Below are positions 19,843 to 27,649 of a DNA stretch of 64,000 bases, one piece after another. The notes beneath the pieces were generated by a model. It made no database searches, was not told the DNA's origin, and saw nothing but the letters and a program-made list of their open reading frames with translations. Made by a program: the position numbers and the translations under genes. Source of the stretch: Gottschalkia purinilytica. GTDB lineage: Bacteria > Bacillota > Clostridia > Tissierellales > Gottschalkiaceae. Numbering within the stretch: position 1 is the first letter of the stretch; the number at the start of each line of letters is the position of its first letter. The stretch is taken from the NCBI RefSeq assembly GCF_001190785.1, contig NZ_LGSS01000005.1, positions 203,857-267,856 on the forward strand, written 5' to 3'.

Positions 19843-20868
19843 ATGAGTTTTAAATATATAAATAAGATCCCTAATCCGGAAGAAATAATAGACATGATAC
19901 CTTTAGAAAAATCTCTTAAAGATAAAAAAGCTGAAAGAGATAGAATTATAAAAGAAGTATTTGAAGGAACAAGTGATAAGTTTATACTTATAATAGGACC
20001 TTGTTCTGCTGACTTTGAAGATTCAGTATGTGAATATGTATCTAGATTGGCTGAAGTACAAGAAAAGGTTAAAGATAAAATAATAATGATTCCAAGGATA
20101 TATACTAACAAGCCTAGAACTACAGGTGAAGGATATAAAGGAATGATGCATCAACCGAATCCTAATGAAAAGCCTAATTTGGTTGAAGGTATAAAATCCA
20201 TTAGAAGACTTCATATAAGATCTATAAAAGAATCTGGGCTAACTTCTGCAGATGAGATGTTGTATCCTTTAAATTATCCTTATGTAGAAGACTTATTAAG
20301 CTATGTAGCTATAGGAGCTAGATCAGTAGAAAATCAACAACACAGACTTACTGTAAGTGGTATGAATATACCTGCTGGTATGAAAAATCCTACTAGTGGT
20401 GATATAAGTGTAATGTTTAACTCTATAAAAGCAGCGCAAATATCACATAACTTTATATATAATGGATATGAAGTAGAGACCTCGGGGAACTTATTAGCTC
20501 ACAGTATACTTCGTGGAGCTGTAAATCAGCATGGAGAAAATATTCCAAATTATCATTATGAAGATTTAGCTTTAGTATCTGAAGAATATGAAAAAAGAGG
20601 ATATCCAAATCCAGCTATAATAGTTGATACTAATCATTCGAATTCAATGAAAAAATTTGATGAACAGCCTAGAATAGCTATGGAAGTAATGAAAAGCAAA
20701 CAATACTCCGCTTCTTTGAATAAGTTGATAAAAGGATTTATGATAGAAAGTTATTTAGTTGATGGAAGACAAGATGCGTCAGAAGTTTATGGAAAGTCTA
20801 TAACAGATCCTTGTCTTGGATGGGAAAAGACAGAAAAACTTATATACAATATAGCTGAAATGTTATAA
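19843..20868 (+). CDS. aroF: 3-deoxy-7-phosphoheptulonate (DAHP) synthase, class I
   Basis: It condenses phosphoenolpyruvate and erythrose 4-phosphate, the first step of the shikimate pathway. The 341-residue length and motifs are those of the AroF/G/H type: IIGPCSADFED, PRIYTNKPRTTGEGYKG, GARSVENQQHR, SGMNIPAGMKNPTSGD, VDTNHSNS and ESYLVDGRQ. The GPCS cysteine and the histidine in DTNHSNS are metal ligands in this family. GGAGG precedes the ATG. It is monocistronic with a strong terminator. In characterised relatives this type is feedback-inhibited by an aromatic amino acid; which one is not visible here. Confidence 0.95.
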   Translation: MSFKYINKIPNPEEIIDMIPLEKSLKDKKAERDRIIKEVFEGTSDKFILIIGPCSADFEDSVCEYVSRLAEVQEKVKDKIIMIPRIYTNKPRTTGEGYKGMMHQPNPNEKPNLVEGIKSIRRLHIRSIKESGLTSADEMLYPLNYPYVEDLLSYVAIGARSVENQQHRLTVSGMNIPAGMKNPTSGDISVMFNSIKAAQISHNFIYNGYEVETSGNLLAHSILRGAVNQHGENIPNYHYEDLALVSEEYEKRGYPNPAIIVDTNHSNSMKKFDEQPRIAMEVMKSKQYSASLNKLIKGFMIESYLVDGRQDASEVYGKSITDPCLGWEKTEKLIYNIAEML

Positions 20869-20910
20869 GAAATAAAACTCTGCAATTTGATTCGCAGAGT
20901 TTTATTTCTT
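20867..20910 (+). terminator. Terminator of DAHP synthase gene
   Basis: A perfect 17-bp stem AAGAAATAAAACTCTGC with its partner at 20894-20910 and an AATTTGATTC loop. It begins within the stop codon. Confidence 0.9.
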
Positions 20911-21000
20911 ATTTATAGATTTAAATGAATTTAAAATAGATTCCTAAAATAGATAAAAAAAGAAATTATGATATAATTCATACTTAGGAGGATGCTTATA

Positions 21001-21090
21001 ATGATTAAACGATTGAAAACATTAAAAAATGTAGCTGTTTAAATTACTTCTAAATAATTTTATTCATTAGTTAAACAAAATTATTTAGAA
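21001..21090 (+). promoter_or_regulatory. Leader peptide and hairpin in front of the acetyltransferase gene
   Basis: A 13-codon ORF (21001-21042, MIKRLKTLKNVAV) with its own AGGAGG ends six bases before a perfect 14-bp hairpin (TTCTAAATAATTTT 21048-21061 with 21077-21090). The hairpin ends three bases before the GAGG site of the resistance-type gene. This is the layout of translation attenuators of inducible antibiotic-resistance genes. Here the ribosome binding site is next to the stem and not inside it, so the mechanism is inferred. Confidence 0.55.
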
Positions 21091-21106
21091 ACGAGGTATA
21101 AAATTA

Positions 21107-21760
21107 ATGAGAAAAAATCCATTTAAACATTGGACGGAAATCCAATATTTAAAAGAAGAAATAAAAAATCCACTTATTGAAGTTGGTGATTACTCTTATT
21201 ATTCAGGGTATTATGCAGGAGGAAAATTTGAAGATATTTGTGTTCGATATATCTGGGGAGATGAAGAATCTCAAAAAATGTATAACCCGGTTAATGATTA
21301 CGGATGGGTCGTTGATAAAATAAAAATTGGTAAGTATTGCTGTTTAGCGAGTGGAATCGTATTTATGATGGGGGGTAATCAAAATCATAATACTAATTGG
21401 ATTACAGTGTATCCGTTCAAGAAAAAACTTATCGAATCATATAAATCTAAAGGAGATACTATTGTAGGTAATGACGTGTGGATTGGATCTGAAGCTATGG
21501 TTATGCCTGGAATAAAAATCGGTGACGGTGCAATTGTTGCTTCAAGATCAGTGGTTACAAGAGATGTAGAACCTTATACAATCGTAGGGGGAAACCCTGC
21601 AAAATTCATCAAAAAAAGATTTACTGAAGCGCAAATTGAGATGTTGCTAGAAATGAGATGGTGGGACTGGAAAGAAGAAGATATTAACAATGCTATAGAT
21701 ATATTATCTAGTACGGATATAGGTGAATTATATAAATACTATAAAGAAAATATAAAGTAA
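21107..21760 (+). CDS. CatB/Vat-family xenobiotic acetyltransferase
   Basis: 217 residues with left-handed beta-helix hexapeptide repeats (IKIGKYCCLASGIVF, IVGNDVWIGSEAMVMPGIKIGDGAIV) and the C-terminal helix, as in type B chloramphenicol acetyltransferases and streptogramin acetyltransferases. The catalytic histidine of the family corresponds to NHNTNW near residue 97. It would transfer acetyl from acetyl-CoA to an antibiotic hydroxyl. The exact drug cannot be told from sequence. It has a leader peptide and hairpin upstream and a resolvase relic downstream, and its codon use is slightly less AT-biased than its neighbours, all of which suggest acquisition by transfer. Confidence 0.88.
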   Translation: MRKNPFKHWTEIQYLKEEIKNPLIEVGDYSYYSGYYAGGKFEDICVRYIWGDEESQKMYNPVNDYGWVVDKIKIGKYCCLASGIVFMMGGNQNHNTNWITVYPFKKKLIESYKSKGDTIVGNDVWIGSEAMVMPGIKIGDGAIVASRSVVTRDVEPYTIVGGNPAKFIKKRFTEAQIEMLLEMRWWDWKEEDINNAIDILSSTDIGELYKYYKENIK

Positions 21761-21774
21761 ATCTCTTTTGTATA

Positions 21775-21814
21775 ATAGAAGTCGGAGGAATTAAATAATT
21801 TCTCCGACTTCTAT
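21775..21814 (+). terminator. Terminator of the acetyltransferase gene
   Basis: A 13-bp stem ATAGAAGTCGGAG (21775-21787) with its complement at 21802-21814. Confidence 0.8.
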
Positions 21815-21915
21815 CTTATCCTGCCAAATCGATCTAGTGATTTAATAAACATCAGGTTTCCTGATTGTATACTTCTTTTGAGGGTTTGATATTTAAGACT
21901 ATCAAAGTTCTTATC
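21812..21915 (-). pseudogene. Serine resolvase fragment
   Basis: The minus strand reads DKNFDSLKYQTLKRSIQSG then NLMFIKSLDRFGR, which matches the segment of TnpR/Hin-type serine recombinases containing the SLDRFGR motif. The catalytic N-terminus (YxRVSTxxQ) is not found intact; a YIRV-like trace near 22050 leads into stops. This is a relic of the mobile element that may have carried the adjacent acetyltransferase gene. Confidence 0.65.
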
Positions 21916-22121
21916 ACTTTGTCTATGATTACCTATTGATATATTGGCAAGCTAGTAAATAAAAATGGCTTCCTGGTATTCGGGAGTCCACTTTTATTAT
22001 ATGGCAACTACTTTGCCCCTAATAATACTTCGCTGGTACTACCCTTATATATAGTTCCATAAATCGTGAATAATAAAAAATAATCCGCAGTTTAGTTAAC
22101 ATAATACATTTATAATAAACT

Positions 22122-23057
22122 TCAATTCTCATTTAAGGGATTGTTCTCCATAACTTTTTTAATTCTTTCGTTACTTACATGAGTATATATCTCTGTGGTA
22201 GAGACTGAAGAATGACCCAGTATTTGTTGTAAACTTCTTAAATCTGCACCATTCTGATATAGCATTGTAGCCATGGTATGTCTTAGCTTATGTGGTGTCA
22301 AATTCTTTTTATTTATCGAGTTTTTGTTTATTTTTTTTACTATAGTTTGAACAGTTCTAGGACTTAACCTATTCCCCTTTTGAGATATAAATAATGCTTC
22401 GCTATCTTTAATGTTAGGATACTTACTTCTTTCTTTCCTTATGTATTCATCTATAGAGTTCAAACAAGTTTCATTTAAATAAACTATTCTTTCTTTATTC
22501 CCTTTCCCTATAACTCTTAATATATTTTCATTTATAGAAGAGACATCTAAGTTGCATAGCTCAGATACCCTAAGGCCACAGTTTAAAAATAGCATCATAA
22601 TGCAATAGTTTCTATAATAATGTCTCTTATTTATGCCATTTAAGAAATCTTTTACTTCATCTATATTCATATAAACAGGGGATCTTTTTCCTATCTTAGG
22701 GGTTTCTAGTTCATCTGCTATATTCATTTCTAAGAGTTTTCTTTTATTATATAGGTATTTAAAATAAGATTTTATAGATGCTACTTTTCTAGCTTTAGCA
22801 TGAGGACTATTATTTCTTACTTCTTCACAATATTCTAAGAAAGCATAAAGTTCTTCTAATGAAGTTTCACTTATAAAATCTATATTAATGTTATCTACAT
22901 TTGTATCTTCTATATTATCTATATCTTCTCTTATCATTTTTAAAAATCTAAAAAGCAATAGTATATCGTATTCGTACTCTTTTCTAGTTCTTTTAGATTT
23001 ACCTCTTACTACTGTTGTATATATTAAAAAGTCTTTTAATATCTTTGGAACTGCCAA
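22122..23057 (-). CDS. Tyrosine site-specific recombinase, XerC/XerD-like (paralogue)
   Basis: 311 residues with the same layout as the recombinase at 18315: N-terminal core-binding domain, arginine in CGLRVSEL, lysine in GKGNKERIVYL, HKLRH, LGHSSVSTTE and the nucleophile in EIYTHV. The start is TTG at 23055-23057 after GGAGGG. It lies upstream of the yneA-like/lexA pair. Sequence similarity to the first copy is evident throughout, but the two are well diverged, so the duplication is old. Confidence 0.92.
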   Translation of the reverse strand: MAVPKILKDFLIYTTVVRGKSKRTRKEYEYDILLLFRFLKMIREDIDNIEDTNVDNINIDFISETSLEELYAFLEYCEEVRNNSPHAKARKVASIKSYFKYLYNKRKLLEMNIADELETPKIGKRSPVYMNIDEVKDFLNGINKRHYYRNYCIMMLFLNCGLRVSELCNLDVSSINENILRVIGKGNKERIVYLNETCLNSIDEYIRKERSKYPNIKDSEALFISQKGNRLSPRTVQTIVKKINKNSINKKNLTPHKLRHTMATMLYQNGADLRSLQQILGHSSVSTTEIYTHVSNERIKKVMENNPLNEN

Positions 23058-23078
23058 TATTAATTCCCTCCTTTTATA

Positions 23079-23101
23079 ATAAAACTTATATTATGTTTTA
23101 T
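23079..23101. promoter_or_regulatory. Inverted repeat upstream of the second Xer-like gene
   Basis: ATAAAAC and GTTTTAT flank a 9-base spacer about 20 bases before the start codon. The position is comparable to the larger palindrome in front of the other recombinase. Confidence 0.4.
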
Positions 23102-23170
23102 ATATGTCGTATGAATAGACATAATAACAGATAATTCTTTCAATGCTTGAATATTATCATAATTCCATAA

Positions 23171-23208
23171 CTAAAACAACGCCAAATAATAATTTGGCGT
23201 TGTTTTAG
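23171..23208 (-). terminator. Strong hairpin terminator
   Basis: A perfect 17-bp stem CTAAAACAACGCCAAAT (23171-23187) with its complement at 23192-23208. Read on the minus strand it would end transcripts from the LysM gene 440 bases upstream; no other gene fits. Confidence 0.7.
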
Positions 23209-23647
23209 AAAAGAATTTTATTTAAATGAAATAATATTATTTTTAGAAGCTATGACTAATAAAAAATGACCTCTCAAAATCCCTTATCTGCTATTTTAAA
23301 AACATGAAGAATATAATTAGTATATTAAACATGTATCTTTTAAATATAAGCCTATTATAGGCTTTAAAGAGTATGTTATATTATAAGAGGGTTAAAACAC
23401 ATTGAAAATTAACAAAAATAAATAAATTTTCCTTAAACTTCATCTAAAATTAAAGATTAAGAAATTAGTATTTAGTATTCTGCATTTTACAATTTTGTTT
23501 ATTTGTTTATAAGAGATTTTATCATAGTGAGAATTAAAACTAAATGAACTTAAATATCATGATGTTTTATAATTAAGTAGTATTACTAAAGAACTTTAAA
23601 AGATTTAATCATGCTAATTTTATATAAACTATTAAAAAATTCTAAAT
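23209..23647. other. Intergenic stretch without a recognisable gene
   Basis: About 440 AT-rich bases between the LysM gene stop and the hairpin. I see no supported ORF. A long untranslated 3' region of the LysM transcript is possible. Confidence 0.5.
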
Positions 23648-23947
23648 CTAATATAAAGGTACTTTTATAGTATCTCCTGGCTTTATGAATTGATTCTTTA
23701 AATCGTTAGCTCTTATTATTCTATTAACCATAATTCTTACATCTTCATTATTATTATTAAACTTTTTAGCTATTTGCCATACTGTATCTCCATCTGATAT
23801 TACGACTTCTTTGTGTTTATCTACTTTCTTACTATAAACATTTATATTAAAGATATTTGACAATAATATAAATAATATTAAACTAGATAAAGTAAGAAAA
23901 ATAGTAAATCTAGTTTTACTAATTATCCTCATCTTTTTTATGTACAT
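23648..23947 (-). CDS. LysM-domain membrane protein, YneA-like SOS division inhibitor
   Basis: 99 residues: an N-terminal membrane segment (about 15-33) and a C-terminal LysM domain (ISDGDTVWQIAKKF...IKPGDTIKVP) that should bind peptidoglycan outside the cell. This layout and the divergent position beside lexA match YneA, the LexA-repressed inhibitor that delays division during the SOS response in Bacillus. The ATG at 23947 has GGGAGG upstream. The longer in-frame start at 24025 would run through LexA boxes and is rejected. Four LexA-type boxes lie in the shared promoter. Confidence 0.8.
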   Translation of the reverse strand: MYIKKMRIISKTRFTIFLTLSSLILFILLSNIFNINVYSKKVDKHKEVVISDGDTVWQIAKKFNNNNEDVRIMVNRIIRANDLKNQFIKPGDTIKVPLY

Positions 23948-23962
23948 AATAAGTCCTCCCTT

Positions 23963-23988
23963 GAACACTCGTTCCGAACTTCTGTTCG
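23963..23988. promoter_or_regulatory. Two adjacent LexA boxes
   Basis: GAACACTCGTTC (23963-23974) and CGAACTTCTGTTCG (23975-23988) abut. Both have the GAAC-N4-GTTC core of Firmicute LexA operators, just upstream of the yneA-like gene. Confidence 0.85.
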
Positions 23989-24005
23989 ATAACAACATTA
24001 TAATA

Positions 24006-24018
24006 AGAACATGTGTTC
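24006..24018. promoter_or_regulatory. LexA box
   Basis: AGAACATGTGTTC has a perfect GAAC-N4-GTTC core, midway between the divergent genes. Confidence 0.8.
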
Positions 24019-24043
24019 CTGTCAATAGTTTTTGGCAAAAAAA

Positions 24044-24057
24044 CGAACGAGTGTTTG
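24044..24057. promoter_or_regulatory. LexA box proximal to lexA
   Basis: CGAACGAGTGTTTG fits CGAACRNRYGTTYG. It lies 56 bases before the lexA start, consistent with autorepression. Confidence 0.85.
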
Positions 24058-24112
24058 ATTATGGTTTTTTTATATGGTATAATAATGTAAAATAAAGTAG
24101 AGAGGTGCTAGT

Positions 24113-24730
24113 ATGTATGAAGATTTATCTACTAAGCAATTAGAAATATTAGAATTTATAAAAAATGAAATACAAAAAAAAGGCTATCCTCCTGCTGTAA
24201 GAGAGATTTGTACAGCTGTTGGATTAAAGTCTACTTCTACAGTACATGGTCACTTAGAAAAATTAGAGAAAAAAGGCTATATAAGAAAAGATCCTACTAA
24301 GCCTAGAGCTATAGAAGTACTAGATAAATATAGTGATTTTCAAGTTATAAAGAAAGAAACAGTAGATATACCTATAGTAGGAAGTGTTACTGCTGGAGAG
24401 CCAATTCTAGCAGTTGAAAATATAGAAGATACTTTTCCCTTACCTGTAGATTTTGTTCCTAATATTACTTCTTTTATGTTAAAAGTAAAAGGAGAAAGTA
24501 TGATAAATGCAGGTATTTTGAATGGAGACTATATACTAGTACAACAGCAGAATACTGCTATTAATGGGGATATAGTAGTTGCTTTATTAAATCAAGAAGC
24601 TACTGTTAAAAGGTTTTATAAAGAAAAAAATTATGTAAGACTTCAACCTGAAAATGATCATATGGCTCCTATAATTAGCAATGAGGTTACTATCCTAGGC
24701 AAGGTAGTAGGAGTATTTCGAAAAATGTAA
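24113..24730 (+). CDS. lexA: LexA repressor
   Basis: 205 residues. It has an N-terminal winged helix ([12 protein letters not shown], then the recognition region [16 protein letters not shown]) and a C-terminal S24 latent protease domain. The self-cleavage site is Ala94-Gly95 in SVTAGEP; the nucleophile is Ser129 in KGESM and the general base is Lys166 in ATVKRF. RecA filaments trigger cleavage and derepress SOS genes. GAGGTG precedes the ATG. LexA boxes in the divergent promoter indicate autoregulation and control of the LysM gene. Confidence 0.98.
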   Translation: MYEDLSTKQLEILEFIKNEIQKKGYPPAVREICTAVGLKSTSTVHGHLEKLEKKGYIRKDPTKPRAIEVLDKYSDFQVIKKETVDIPIVGSVTAGEPILAVENIEDTFPLPVDFVPNITSFMLKVKGESMINAGILNGDYILVQQQNTAINGDIVVALLNQEATVKRFYKEKNYVRLQPENDHMAPIISNEVTILGKVVGVFRKM

Positions 24731-24731
24731 T

Positions 24732-24780
24732 AAAAAACAATCCTCTTTACTTTTGATGATATTATTAGGGGATTGTTTTT
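24732..24780 (+). terminator. Terminator of lexA
   Basis: AAAAACAATCC (24733-24743) pairs with GGATTGTTTTT (24770-24780), with T-rich flanks, directly after the stop. The following 24781-24958 holds no gene that I can support. Confidence 0.8.
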
Positions 24781-24958
24781 ATCAATATAAATTTAGAGTT
24801 GTGTACTAAAACAAGTTTACATAAAATATTTATAGTATATCATTTTATTCTTTTGAAACAATACTTAGCTACCGATTAATTCAAAACTTAAATTCTCTTC
24901 CGTGATGCTTTCTAATTTTATCTCAGAATAAGATATAACATTAGTATAGGATTCTAAA

Positions 24959-26254
24959 TTAAATACTCACTAGATTATTTTCATATAAGTTGTTTAAACT
25001 TTTCATGATACCTAGCTTACAATGCTCGTACGTTAATCCACCTTGGTAATATGCAAAAAACGGTTCTCTTATAGGAGCATCTGCACTTAGTTCTATGGAA
25101 GATCCTTGAACGAATGCTCCAGCTGCCATTATAACTTCATCTTCATATCCTGGCATTTCTGAAGGTTCTGGTGTGAAGTAAGAATCAACTGGTGAGGCAC
25201 TTTGAATACCTTGACAGAATTTAACGACTCTATCTTTAGATTTAAATTCTATTCCTTGTATTATATCACTTCTTTTGTCATCAACATCTGGAATTACTTT
25301 AAAGCCTAAACTCTTGTATACATTAGCTGTTAGAATAGCACCTTTTAATGATTCTGATACTATATGAGGAGATAAAAATAGTCCTTGTAGTACAGTTCTT
25401 GTCATACCAAAAGTAAGACCACATTCTTTTCCTATTCCAGGAGCAGTACTTCTATTAGATACTAATTCTATTAAATTCTCTTTACCTACAACATATCCTC
25501 CTGTAAGAGCTAATCCACCACCAGGATTTTTTATTAAAGAGCCAGCCATTATATCTGCTCCTACATTTGAAGGTTCAATTTTTTCTATAAATTCACCATA
25601 ACAATTATCCACCATGCATATAATATCTTTATTATATTTTTTTACGCAATCTATGGCTTCTTTTATTTGATTTACTGTAAAGGCATTTCTATCACTATAA
25701 CCAGTGGATCTTTGAATTGCTATCATTTTAGTATCTTTAGATATACTATTAACTACATTTTTTAAATCTATTTCTTTACTCTTAGTTAAAGGAATTTCTT
25801 TGTATTTTATGCCATATTCAAGAAGATTTCCGGGCATGTTTCCTTTTACTCCTATTACTTTTTGCAAAGTATCATAAGGGCTTCCAGTTATGTAAACTAA
25901 CTCATCTCCTGGCCTTAATATTCCTGACAATACTAATGTTAAAGCATGTGTTCCCGAAACTATTGTAGGTCTTACTAACGCGTCTTCTGTGTCGAATATA
26001 TAAGAATAAACTTCTTCCACCTTTTCTCTACCTACATCATCATATCCATATCCTGTAGTCCAGTTGAAATGAGTAGCATTTAACTTAGCTTTTTGCATAG
26101 CAGCTATAACTTTATATTGATTATATTCTTTAGTTTCATCAATTATATTAAAATACTTATCTTTTACTATTTTTTCGCTTTCTATTACGTAGTTTATTAT
26201 CTCTTTTTTTATATCAAATTGTTTCGCCAATAATTCTATAGTATTTTCTATCAC
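24959..26254 (-). CDS. Methionine gamma-lyase-family PLP protein (YnbB/aluminium-resistance family)
   Basis: 431 residues of the fold-type I PLP superfamily, in the group annotated as methionine gamma-lyase family or aluminium-resistance protein. Motifs: TGYGYDDVGREKVEEVY, RPTIVSGTHALTL, PGDELVYITG, VDNCYGEF and the PLP lysine in GSLIKNPGGGLA. The substrate in this subgroup is not established. The in-frame GTG at 26263 sits inside AGAGGTG; the GTG at 26254 is eight bases after AGAGG and is my preferred start. In Bacillus the orthologue lies near hfq and miaA, as here. Confidence 0.88.
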   Translation of the reverse strand: MIENTIELLAKQFDIKKEIINYVIESEKIVKDKYFNIIDETKEYNQYKVIAAMQKAKLNATHFNWTTGYGYDDVGREKVEEVYSYIFDTEDALVRPTIVSGTHALTLVLSGILRPGDELVYITGSPYDTLQKVIGVKGNMPGNLLEYGIKYKEIPLTKSKEIDLKNVVNSISKDTKMIAIQRSTGYSDRNAFTVNQIKEAIDCVKKYNKDIICMVDNCYGEFIEKIEPSNVGADIMAGSLIKNPGGGLALTGGYVVGKENLIELVSNRSTAPGIGKECGLTFGMTRTVLQGLFLSPHIVSESLKGAILTANVYKSLGFKVIPDVDDKRSDIIQGIEFKSKDRVVKFCQGIQSASPVDSYFTPEPSEMPGYEDEVIMAAGAFVQGSSIELSADAPIREPFFAYYQGGLTYEHCKLGIMKSLNNLYENNLVSI

Positions 26255-26312
26255 TTTATCCACCTCTACTAATAATTTGTCTTATGTATTTTATCATATA
26301 CGATTAGTATAT

Positions 26313-26489
26313 TCAATTGTATCGGTCACATATAGGGCATTTCCCTGTAGTTAGCATATCTTTTCTTAGTTCTAGAGGGGCTATTAATAGTCCCTTTTTT
26401 TCTCCTTCTTTTATACCTATTCTTCTGCCTAGCCCATATCCTATTAACATACAAATAAGCATATATATACCATTAGTCACTATACTCAT
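26313..26489 (-). CDS. Small membrane protein with C-terminal CPIC motif
   Basis: 58 residues starting at ATG 26489 behind GGGGGA. It has one membrane span with small-residue packing (MLIGYGLGRRIG), then a charged cytoplasmic tail ending GKCPICDRYN with a single Cys-x-x-Cys. Its first 17 bases overlap the end of the upstream gene, so translation is probably coupled. I do not recognise the family. The CxxC could bind a metal as a dimer or act in thiol chemistry; this is speculative. Confidence 0.65.
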   Translation of the reverse strand: MSIVTNGIYMLICMLIGYGLGRRIGIKEGEKKGLLIAPLELRKDMLTTGKCPICDRYN

Positions 26490-27063
26490 TAGGATTCCCC
26501 CATGATACAAACTTTTCTAAGTATTGAAATACGAAAAATACTACAAAAGAAGTGACAGCTTTTACTAAACTTAACTTTATTGATATCAATATAAGTATTA
26601 ATGTGAATATAAAAATTTCTATTTTACCAAATTTTAATACATAGTTTTTATTTCCTAGTAATTTATCTTTTTTAATATCTATAAAATCATCGATAAATTG
26701 TATTGCAAGTATTATAGAAAGTGATGAACCCATTTCTTTTATTCCTAAAAATAATATACCTATAATAAGTATTATGATAGATTCTTGATATCCTTTAAGT
26801 TTGAATGTCAGTTGTCTTTTAAGATCTTCAAACATTCCAATTACATAAGCACTAAAAATAATAGAAACAGTTACACTTGTATTTAATATACATGCTATAG
26901 ATATAAGTATAACTATGTATGGAAGTATTCCTCTCTCGCTTATTAACCTACCTTCATCTACATATCCATCATTATAGTCTATAGCATTATCTATAACTTT
27001 AATTACTATAGCGGACATTATTATACAAATTAATAATTTTAGGTTATATATACTTAACAACAA
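26473..27063 (-). CDS. Multi-span membrane protein with Asp-rich loops (UbiA-like pattern)
   Basis: 196 residues with about six predicted membrane segments. Two polar loops are notable: IDNAIDYNDGYVDEGR after the first span and QFIDDFIDIKKDK near the middle. The aspartate spacing recalls the two magnesium-binding motifs of UbiA-type prenyltransferases, although the protein is shorter than that family. The start is TTG at 27063 and overlaps the GTPase gene by 20 bases. The operon context (SpoVK-like AAA protein and GTPase) hints at a spore-related role; nothing shows the reaction. Confidence 0.7.
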   Translation of the reverse strand: MLLSIYNLKLLICIIMSAIVIKVIDNAIDYNDGYVDEGRLISERGILPYIVILISIACILNTSVTVSIIFSAYVIGMFEDLKRQLTFKLKGYQESIIILIIGILFLGIKEMGSSLSIILAIQFIDDFIDIKKDKLLGNKNYVLKFGKIEIFIFTLILILISIKLSLVKAVTSFVVFFVFQYLEKFVSWGNPNEYSD

Positions 27064-27649
27064 AAGATTTCACCTCTTTAAAACCTCTTTTATATAAAGC
27101 TGATATAGGAATTATATTACTATCTTTAAAATATTTCTTAACGTTACTTAAGCCCTTATTATCTTTATCTAAGTCTATTTTATTTGCTAAAAGTAAGTAA
27201 TTACATGTAGTACCATATTTCATTATTTGCTTATCAATTTCACTTATGTTATGAATAAAATCATCGTTTAAATATTCGGTTATATCTACTATATGTATAA
27301 TGACATCTGTAGATTTTAATGTTTCTATTGTTTGAACTATACTATTTCTTATCTTCATATCAGGATGGATTCCATCGACAAGTCCACTGGAATCTATTAT
27401 CTTTATTTCTTTTTTTCCTTTATAAACAGGTATTTTCATATCTATTGATTGTAAACATTGGGTTTTAAATTCATTTCTTGATGATAAATAACTTCTAGCA
27501 ATATCTATGGACATTTCTTTATTTAATTTTTTTCCATCTGGATATTCTATTTTTATGTATACTTTTCTATATCCTAAGAATTCCGAAAAATTTACTAAAA
27601 AAAGAGATTTACCTACATTGGTTTTTCCAATTATGATTGCTTTTTTCAA
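27044..27649 (-). CDS. Era/Obg-like small GTPase
   Basis: 201 residues with all GTPase motifs: G1 GKTNVGKS at the N-terminus, G3 DSSGL, G4 NKID and G5 ISAL. There is no KH or other RNA-binding domain, so it is not Era or Der; it is a lone TRAFAC-type G domain. The start is TTG at 27649, and its TTGA overlaps the spoVK stop, so the two are translationally coupled. Its 3' end overlaps the membrane protein gene. The target is unknown. Confidence 0.8.
   Translation of the reverse strand: MKKAIIIGKTNVGKSLFLVNFSEFLGYRKVYIKIEYPDGKKLNKEMSIDIARSYLSSRNEFKTQCLQSIDMKIPVYKGKKEIKIIDSSGLVDGIHPDMKIRNSIVQTIETLKSTDVIIHIVDITEYLNDDFIHNISEIDKQIMKYGTTCNYLLLANKIDLDKDNKGLSNVKKYFKDSNIIPISALYKRGFKEVKSFVVKYI

Noticed and set aside
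21812..22121. Complete transposon around the acetyltransferase gene
   Set aside because: Only a resolvase fragment is seen; no terminal inverted repeats or transposase were found.
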